From an uncultured Porphyromonadaceae bacterium (lineage in GTDB: Bacteria > Bacteroidota > Bacteroidia > Bacteroidales > Muribaculaceae): a DNA stretch of 10,808 bases. Shown here in pieces: positions 6,568-10,808 of the stretch. The position numbers and the translations under genes are program-made. The first letter of the stretch is position 1. Each line of letters opens with the position of its first letter. Location: contig URLF01000084.1 in NCBI GenBank assembly GCA_900548705.1, forward strand, positions 1-10,808, written 5' to 3'. A model generated the notes under the pieces. That model had not been told where the DNA came from, searched no databases, and was given only the letters and a program-made list of their open reading frames with translations.

Positions 6568-7281
6568 ATGATTGCCAGATATATTTCTTTTCTTCTGTTT
6601 ATCTTCCTCATTGCAAAAGGGAGTGAAACCGCTGCCACAACCGAATCCTCCACATCAACTATGGAAGGCACCCCAAGCCGGATAAACACCCTCTTCATCG
6701 GTTATGACCTCTACACCCTCCGGACTAAAGATGCCGCGACTTTCAGCCTCAACGGATTTGTGGCAGGATATTCGATTGATTTCAGGATAACCACACATCA
6801 TCCCCTCTATCTTGGCACTGGTCTCGACGCCCGCTTTACAACCCGTGACAAAACATTTCATGACACCAACACATATGATGCGATAAAAGCAAAAGTTTCC
6901 ACCCACTTTCTAAATTTCAACATCCCAATCAATCTCTCCTACCGTCTGCCTTTGTCTGAAACTTTCAACATCACTCCACAACTTGGTCTTGACTTCAGAG
7001 TACAGGCCATCGGCAAACGTACCACTACCATTTCTTACCCCTCCGGAGCGCATGTCCCATCGGCAAGTGTCAGCGGATTCACCCCAGGAAGTGTGAATCT
7101 GTTTTCGAGGAACATACTGGGAGAGCAAGCTCTCCGTCGCTTCCAAGCCGGATGGCATGCAGCACTGAAGCTGCAATATGACCAGTTCGTGCTGGGCATC
7201 TCATATGGCACCGACTTCGCAAAACTCCGTAACGAGCTTGGCTCATCCAATCTTCTGGTCAATCTCGGTTATGTCTTCTGA
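6568..7281 (+). CDS. Outer membrane beta-barrel protein (porin-like family), first of two
   Basis: This 237-residue protein has a signal peptide (MIARY, then a hydrophobic stretch to about residue 17, with cleavage likely near 20-23). Alternating hydrophobic and polar strands separated by turns follow, and the C-terminus LLVNLGYVF ends in phenylalanine as expected for a BAM-recognised barrel strand. Strand-like segments include TLFIGYDLYTL (41-51), SLNGFVAGYSIDFRI (60-74), YLGTGLDARFTT (81-92), FLNFNIPINLSYRL (114-127), NITPQLGLDFRVQAIG (134-149), FQAGWHAALKLQYDQFVLGISYGTDF (192-217) and the final strand. This suggests an 8- to 10-stranded barrel of the Bacteroidetes outer-membrane beta-barrel family; the ligand is unknown. 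It differs strongly in sequence from the next barrel gene. The promoter is unclear: TATATCTG at 6466-6473 is a one-mismatch -7 candidate, and ATATCTGT is repeated at 6467-6474 and 6482-6489. Confidence 0.82.
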   Translation: MIARYISFLLFIFLIAKGSETAATTESSTSTMEGTPSRINTLFIGYDLYTLRTKDAATFSLNGFVAGYSIDFRITTHHPLYLGTGLDARFTTRDKTFHDTNTYDAIKAKVSTHFLNFNIPINLSYRLPLSETFNITPQLGLDFRVQAIGKRTTTISYPSGAHVPSASVSGFTPGSVNLFSRNILGEQALRRFQAGWHAALKLQYDQFVLGISYGTDFAKLRNELGSSNLLVNLGYVF

Positions 7282-7316
7282 CATATACTTCGTTCTACAT
7301 TATGTCCTCATTTCTC

Positions 7317-7347
7317 TGGTCATTAAGACCAAAAGATTACTCTTTTT
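7317..7347 (+). terminator. Weak tandem hairpins after the first barrel gene, possible terminator
   Basis: TGGTC and GACCA (7317-7321 and 7327-7331) form a 5-bp stem, and AAAAGA and TCTTTT (7331-7336 and 7341-7346) a 6-bp AT-rich stem followed by T-rich sequence. They lie 36 bases after the stop codon. The stems are short, so termination here is only plausible. Confidence 0.35.
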
Positions 7348-7360
7348 GCATTTTTATCAA

Positions 7361-7390
7361 TTAAAATTAGCTAATTTTAAAAAATTAGCT
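7361..7390. promoter_or_regulatory. Perfect 20-bp palindrome plus repeated half-site, candidate operator
   Basis: TTAAAATTAG (7361-7370) is followed directly by its exact reverse complement CTAATTTTAA (7371-7380). AAAATTAGCT then occurs twice in direct orientation, at 7363-7372 and 7381-7390, a period of 18 bases. The second copy abuts the TAACTTTG -7 box at 7391-7398, so a bound protein would cover the -33 to -7 region of the second barrel gene. The symmetry is seen directly; the operator role is inferred. Confidence 0.55.
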
Positions 7391-7398
7391 TAACTTTG
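7391..7398 (+). promoter_or_regulatory. Candidate -7 promoter box of the second barrel gene
   Basis: TAACTTTG is an exact match to TAnnTTTG. The expected -33 region (about 7367-7371) falls inside the palindrome and has no TTTG. A missing -33 element together with a palindrome there would suit an activator-dependent or repressed promoter. The predicted leader is about 85-95 bases long. Confidence 0.65.
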
Positions 7399-7489
7399 CG
7401 GCGCAATTGAGTCTCATAGCATACAGTTACCAGCTGTTTTCTTAAGGTTACATGCAACCAATCAGGTTTTACTAAATTTCTAAAAAGCA

Positions 7490-8218
7490 CTGAAAAAGAT
7501 GATTCTTGCCGCTGCTATCGCAGCCGTTTCCGTGTCACCGGTTCTCGCGCAGGACAACAATTTCGCACCCGCCGCAGGGGAATTTTCTGTGGAAGTTCAG
7601 TTCAATCCTTTCTCCAACGACTTCGGCACATTCAAGCTTGACCAGCTCAAGGGACGCTACTTCCTCTCCGACAAAGACGCCGTCCGTTTCGGAATCGGCT
7701 TCGGCTTTGACAACGTAAAGACCACTCCCGACCCTGACAACAATGACGAGATATGGTCGAAAGGCAAGCTTGGAACATTCTCAATCGACCTCGGCTACGA
7801 ACGTCATTTCTTCAACTACAAACGCATCGACCTTTACGCCGGTGCTGGTCTGGGCTACGCCCTCCAAAGTGTCAGCGCGACCAACCAGTGGCTTGACGGC
7901 GACGACAAGCTCCGCGAGACCAAAATCTGCAACGCGATGACCACCGACAATCCCGCATATGAGGAGCGCAGCTACAACGAATTCAATATCAAAGCCTTCA
8001 CCGGCATCGACTTCTTTGTATACAAAGGTCTCTTCGTCGGCGCTGAACTGGGCATCAAATTTGGGTTCCAGAGCTACCCAGGTTACTATGTCAAAGGTGG
8101 TTACAATGACAATGGTGTCTGGAGCGACAGCTATGAGTCTGACAAGCGGAACAAAGTCAATGGCATCAAACTTTCTACTTATGTAGAACCCGCCCTTCGT
8201 CTCGGCTGGGCATTCTGA
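7490..8218 (+). CDS. Outer membrane beta-barrel protein, second of two; probable CTG start
   Basis: From the ATG at 7499 the protein is 239 residues and opens with MILAAAIAAVSVSPVLA, a signal-peptide core with cleavage after VLA but no positively charged N-terminus. The three codons before that ATG in frame are CTG AAA AAG, so starting at CTG 7490 gives the ordinary form MKKMILAAA; I take this start as more likely, and the ATG as the alternative. The mature part has strand patterns of an outer membrane barrel: FSVEVQFNPF, LKGRYFLSDKDAVRFGIGFGF, FSIDLGYERHFF, IDLYAGAGLGYAL, FNIKAFTGIDFFVYKGLFVGAELGIKFGF, and a terminal LSTYVEPALRLGWAF ending in Phe. An Asp/Asn-rich loop and two cysteine-containing stretches lie in the middle. 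The ligand is unknown. A -7 box lies about 92 bases upstream behind a palindrome, and a strong terminator follows 31 bases after the stop. Confidence 0.84.
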   Translation: MKKMILAAAIAAVSVSPVLAQDNNFAPAAGEFSVEVQFNPFSNDFGTFKLDQLKGRYFLSDKDAVRFGIGFGFDNVKTTPDPDNNDEIWSKGKLGTFSIDLGYERHFFNYKRIDLYAGAGLGYALQSVSATNQWLDGDDKLRETKICNAMTTDNPAYEERSYNEFNIKAFTGIDFFVYKGLFVGAELGIKFGFQSYPGYYVKGGYNDNGVWSDSYESDKRNKVNGIKLSTYVEPALRLGWAF

Positions 8219-8249
8219 CATACCGCATAGACAATATCACTTGTCTTTT

Positions 8250-8296
8250 AAAGAAACCTCCGGGAATTTTTTTCATAAATTTCCGGAGGTTTCTTT
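8250..8296 (+). terminator. Strong rho-independent terminator of the second barrel gene
   Basis: AAAGAAACCTCCGG (8250-8263) and CCGGAGGTTTCTTT (8283-8296) form a perfect 14-bp stem. It can be extended inward by a G-T wobble and about five A-T pairs, leaving a small loop. The right arm ends in TTTCTTTT. The A-rich left arm makes it potentially bidirectional. Its right end overlaps the -33 element of the dapF promoter. Confidence 0.93.
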
Positions 8297-8326
8297 TGGG
8301 GAGTTGAGAAATAATAGCTACCTTTG
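8295..8326 (+). promoter_or_regulatory. Promoter of the dapF-dapL genes
   Basis: TTTG at 8295-8298 and TACCTTTG at 8319-8326 are separated by 20 bases. This is the full Bacteroidetes consensus (-33 TTTG, -7 TAnnTTTG) and the best promoter in the window. Transcription should start near 8331-8333, leaving a leader of about 15 bases before the ATG at 8346. Confidence 0.85.
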
Positions 8327-8345
8327 CGGGGTGAAATTTTCCAAT

Positions 8346-9236
8346 ATGGACATTCCGAAATTTTCAACCCCAACCGCCGCTGAAAAGCTTCGTTTCACAA
8401 AGATGCACGGCATCGGAAACGACTACGTCTATATCGACTGCACAAGCGGCTCCCCCTCCAACCCCGAGGCTTTATCAATCCTCCTCAGTGACCGTCACAA
8501 AGGTGTCGGAGGAGACGGCATCATCCTTATTTGCCCCTCTGAATGCGCGGATTTCAAGATGCGCATTTTCAACGCCGACGGCTCGGAAGCAAAAATGTGT
8601 GGCAATGGCTCACGCTGCGTAGGCAAATACGTCTATGACAACGGCCTCACCGATAAACTGAATTTAACGCTCGAAACTCTTTCGGGCGTTAAATATTTAA
8701 CCCTCCACCCCGGCAGCGACGGGAAGATAGAAAGTGCCACGGTGGATATGGGAGCTCCCGAACTGAATCCGCCATCCATCCCTGTCATCGCCGACAGCAA
8801 TATCGAAATACCCGTCGAGGCAGAGGGGAAATCCTTCAAGATTACAGCCGTCTCAATGGGCAATCCCCACGGTGTCATCATTGTCGACAATCCCGACATG
8901 ATTGACATCCACGCTATCGGGAAAACGCTCGAACACCATCCGATGTGGCCAGACCGGGCGAATATCGAGTTCGCCCAGGTAATCAATCCCAAAGAAATAA
9001 GAATGAGGGTATGGGAACGCGGAAGCGGCGAGACCCAGGCTTGCGGCACAGGCGCATGCGCCACAGCTGTGGCTGCCTCCCTTCTTGGTCTTGCAGACAG
9101 TGAAGGGGTCACCGTCCATCTTCTCGGAGGAGACCTTGAGATTTCCCGTGATTCACAGACGGGCCATATCCTGATGAAAGGGCCTGCCACCACTGTATTC
9201 ACCGGAGAGATGGACGTGCCTGCCGGATTGCTTTAA
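8346..9236 (+). CDS. dapF: Diaminopimelate epimerase
   Basis: This 296-residue enzyme interconverts LL- and meso-diaminopimelate without a cofactor, in the cytoplasm, supplying lysine synthesis and peptidoglycan. The two catalytic cysteines are present in the standard motifs: MCGNGSRC with Cys85 and ACGTGAC with Cys233. Other conserved blocks are FTKMHGIGNDYVYID (17-31), GVGGDGI (53-59), FNADGSEA (75-82), SMGNPHGV (170-177) and WERGSGET (223-230). It is slightly longer than E. coli DapF because of about 15 extra N-terminal residues. The ATG at 8346 is chosen because it lies about 15 bases after the predicted transcription start. An in-frame TTG at 8241 lies upstream of the promoter and before the terminator, so it is rejected. 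The next ATG would remove the conserved first strand. dapL follows after 27 bases. Confidence 0.97.
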   Translation: MDIPKFSTPTAAEKLRFTKMHGIGNDYVYIDCTSGSPSNPEALSILLSDRHKGVGGDGIILICPSECADFKMRIFNADGSEAKMCGNGSRCVGKYVYDNGLTDKLNLTLETLSGVKYLTLHPGSDGKIESATVDMGAPELNPPSIPVIADSNIEIPVEAEGKSFKITAVSMGNPHGVIIVDNPDMIDIHAIGKTLEHHPMWPDRANIEFAQVINPKEIRMRVWERGSGETQACGTGACATAVAASLLGLADSEGVTVHLLGGDLEISRDSQTGHILMKGPATTVFTGEMDVPAGLL

Positions 9237-9263
9237 CCACACCAAAACACAGACGACATACAT

Positions 9264-10499
9264 ATGTTCACGATAAACGAGAACTTCTGCATATTGCCGG
9301 AGAGCTATCTGTTCTCCGAGGTTGCGCGTAGAATCAACGCATTTAAGGAATCCCACCCCGAAGCCGATATCATCAGGATGGGAATCGGGGATGTCACCCT
9401 CCCCCTCTGCCCTGCCGCCATCGAGGCGATGCACAAGGCCGTGGATGACGAAGGCGCATCCGCCACATTCCACGGATATGGACCAGAGCAAGGTTATCCA
9501 TTCCTCCGCGAGGCAATTGCCGCCCACGATTACAAGTCACGCGGCATAGACATCGATCCTTCTGAGATTTTCGTCAGCGACGGCGCCAAAAGCGATACCG
9601 GTAATTTCGGGGATATCCTATCCACCGACAACACAGTCGCTGTCACCGACCCGGTCTATCCCGTATATGTAGACACCAATGTGATGGCCGGACGTGCCGG
9701 AAATCTCTCAGACGGAGCCTGGAGCAAGATACAGTATCTTCCCGTAACCGCCGCCAACAATTTCGTTCCGGAAATCCCGGGAGATGACAATGTCCCCGAC
9801 GTGATATACCTCTGTTATCCCAACAACCCCACCGGCACGACTCTCACCCGCGAGCAGCTCAAGGTCTGGGTGGATTTCGCGTTGAGACATGGCTCACTCA
9901 TCCTTTTCGACTCCGCATATGAGTCATTCATCCGCGAAGAGGATGTGCCCCATTCGATATATGAGATAGAGGGAGCGCGTAAATGCGCCGTGGAATTCCG
10001 CAGTTTCTCGAAGACCGCCGGCTTTACCGGTGTGCGTTGCGGTTATACCGTTGTCCCCAAAGAACTGACGGCCAAAGACAAGGATGGTCGCGAGGTCAGC
10101 CTCAACCATCTTTGGAACCGCAGACAATGCACCAAGTTCAATGGCGCGTCATATATCTCACAGCGGGGCGCCGCCGCGATTTTCACTCCCGAAGGTCAAC
10201 GCCAGGTAAAGGAGGCTGTGGACTATTACCTCACCAATGCCAAAGTCCTCCGCGAAGGGTTGACTGAAGCCGGTCTGGAGGTGTATGGTGGTATAAACGC
10301 CCCGTATGTCTGGATAAAGGCTCCCGCCGGTATGTCTTCATGGGAATTTTTCGACACATTGCTTGAGAAGTGCAACGTGGCAGGAACCCCCGGTTCAGGT
10401 TTCGGACCCGCAGGTGATGGATATTTCCGTCTGACGGCATTCAACACCCTCGAAAACACAATCGAGGCGGTAAGACGTATCAAAGAGGCACGTTTCTGA
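9264..10499 (+). CDS. dapL: LL-diaminopimelate aminotransferase
   Basis: This 411-residue PLP-dependent aminotransferase converts tetrahydrodipicolinate directly to LL-diaminopimelate with glutamate as amino donor, bypassing the succinylase or acetylase routes. Fold type I landmarks are all present: MGIGDVTLPL (39-48), GYGPEQGYPFLREAI (71-85), CYPNNPTGTTL with Asn188, LFDSAYESFI with Asp216 and Tyr219, SFSKTAGFTGVRCGY with the PLP-binding Lys250, and PGSGFGPAGDGYFRL with the substrate-carboxylate arginine Arg389. The length equals the family norm of about 410. It lies 27 bases after dapF with no terminator or promoter box between, so the two form an operon encoding consecutive steps, although in reverse pathway order. 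The DapL route is known from Bacteroidetes, chlamydiae and plants, and fits the taxonomic guess. Confidence 0.97.
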   Translation: MFTINENFCILPESYLFSEVARRINAFKESHPEADIIRMGIGDVTLPLCPAAIEAMHKAVDDEGASATFHGYGPEQGYPFLREAIAAHDYKSRGIDIDPSEIFVSDGAKSDTGNFGDILSTDNTVAVTDPVYPVYVDTNVMAGRAGNLSDGAWSKIQYLPVTAANNFVPEIPGDDNVPDVIYLCYPNNPTGTTLTREQLKVWVDFALRHGSLILFDSAYESFIREEDVPHSIYEIEGARKCAVEFRSFSKTAGFTGVRCGYTVVPKELTAKDKDGREVSLNHLWNRRQCTKFNGASYISQRGAAAIFTPEGQRQVKEAVDYYLTNAKVLREGLTEAGLEVYGGINAPYVWIKAPAGMSSWEFFDTLLEKCNVAGTPGSGFGPAGDGYFRLTAFNTLENTIEAVRRIKEARF

Positions 10500-10533
10500 T
10501 TTATGAAATTACGCGTGGCAGATTCCCGGTTTT

Positions 10534-10541
10534 TAGGTTTG
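10534..10541 (+). promoter_or_regulatory. Candidate -7 box of the glutamine synthetase gene
   Basis: TAGGTTTG matches TAnnTTTG and lies 48 bases before the ATG at 10590. No clear TTTG is found at the -33 distance. GGCAG (10517-10521) and CTGCC (10551-10555) are inverted copies that flank it. No terminator separates dapL from this gene, so some readthrough is possible. Confidence 0.45.
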
Positions 10542-10589
10542 TGAGGAAAGCTGCCGACGTTAATTATAATAAACTTCATTCCAATCTTA

Positions 10590-10808
10590 TGTCTTTATTA
10601 AGATTCAAAGCGGTTCAGGAGGCTTCCGACCGCAAGGCCGTTGCGGTGGAGACCCCAGCGGATCGTCCCGAAAAATTCTATGGCGAAGCGGTTTTCAATC
10701 GCCAGAAGATGTTTGAGTACCTTCCTAAGGCAACCTACGACCAGCTCGTCGACGCAATCGACAACAAGCAACCCATCTCACGGCAGCTCGCCGACAGTGT
10801 GGCTGCCG
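10590..10808 (+). CDS. glnN: Glutamine synthetase type III, N-terminal part
   Basis: The last 73 codons of the window begin MSLLRFKAVQEASDRK and continue with FYGEAVFNRQKMFEYLPK and ATYDQLVDAIDNKQPISRQLAD. This is the characteristic start of the large type III glutamine synthetase (about 700-730 residues) found in Bacteroides and cyanobacteria: an aromatic or basic short start, the YGExVFN motif, then a YLPK helix and the ISRxxAD segment. The catalytic domain lies beyond the right edge. The enzyme joins ammonia to glutamate using ATP in the cytoplasm. The ATG has no in-frame alternative close by and a -7 box lies 48 bases upstream. Placement behind dapF-dapL is consistent with nitrogen and amino-acid metabolism. 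Naming follows family resemblance of the visible part only. Confidence 0.9.

Noticed and set aside
7281..7393. Extension of a frame out of the first barrel gene (from 7178)
   Set aside because: It begins inside the barrel gene in another frame and ends in low-complexity AT-rich sequence; no protein features.
6085..8218. HTH gene plus two exported proteins as a phase-variation, toxin-antitoxin or defence island
   Set aside because: The two exported proteins are ordinary barrels, there are no inverted-repeat promoters with an invertase, no toxin fold and no composition shift compared with the core genes on both sides.
8241..8345. TTG-initiated N-terminal extension of dapF by 35 residues
   Set aside because: The extension runs through the terminator stem and the promoter, upstream of the predicted transcription start, and matches no part of the DapF family.
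8633..9202. Minus-strand open frame of 189 codons opposite dapF
   Set aside because: It is antisense to a fully conserved enzyme gene and has no promoter or recognisable motif.

Overview
The window looks like ordinary, mostly housekeeping chromosome from a member of the Bacteroidales; gut Muribaculaceae or a close relative is my best guess. The reasons are: start-proximal promoter boxes of the Bacteroidetes form TAnnTTTG rather than TATAAT, an absence of Shine-Dalgarno sequences, two tandem rhomboids followed by a membrane-anchored EEP phosphodiesterase, a lipoprotein M3 peptidase of the Dcp type, the DapL route to diaminopimelate, and a type III glutamine synthetase. No mobile element, CRISPR array, rRNA or tRNA was seen.

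Layout. Positions 1-662 (minus strand) hold the N-terminal 220 codons of queuine tRNA-ribosyltransferase (tgt), cut by the window edge. A divergent promoter region (663-816) separates it from a plus-strand run: rhomboid 1 (817-1578), rhomboid 2 (1590-2339), an EEP-family protein with three N-terminal membrane helices starting at GTG (2368-3567), and an M3 metallopeptidase lipoprotein (3623-5737) closed by a strong terminator (5791-5830). After a 347-base AT-rich gap comes a small HTH protein (6085-6357). Two outer-membrane beta-barrel proteins follow (6568-7281 and about 7490-8218), the second ending in a very strong terminator (8250-8296). That terminator overlaps the promoter of dapF (8346-9236), which is followed 27 bases later by dapL (9264-10499). 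The first 73 codons of a type III glutamine synthetase (10590-10808) run off the right edge.

How the genes work together. dapL and dapF catalyse consecutive steps (tetrahydrodipicolinate to LL-DAP to meso-DAP) feeding lysine and peptidoglycan synthesis, and sit next to a glutamine synthetase. The rhomboid-rhomboid-EEP group, perhaps with the M3 peptidase, forms a membrane and periplasm hydrolase cluster. Its substrates cannot be told from the sequence.

The most interesting points are regulatory or about gene starts. They are a perfect 20-bp palindrome plus a repeated half-site just upstream of the -7 box of the second barrel gene; a probable CTG start for that gene; a near-consensus dapF promoter embedded in the upstream terminator; a second -7 box almost touching the HTH start codon; and a predicted periplasmic position for the EEP domain. 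I found no convincing new defence, toxin or mobile system.
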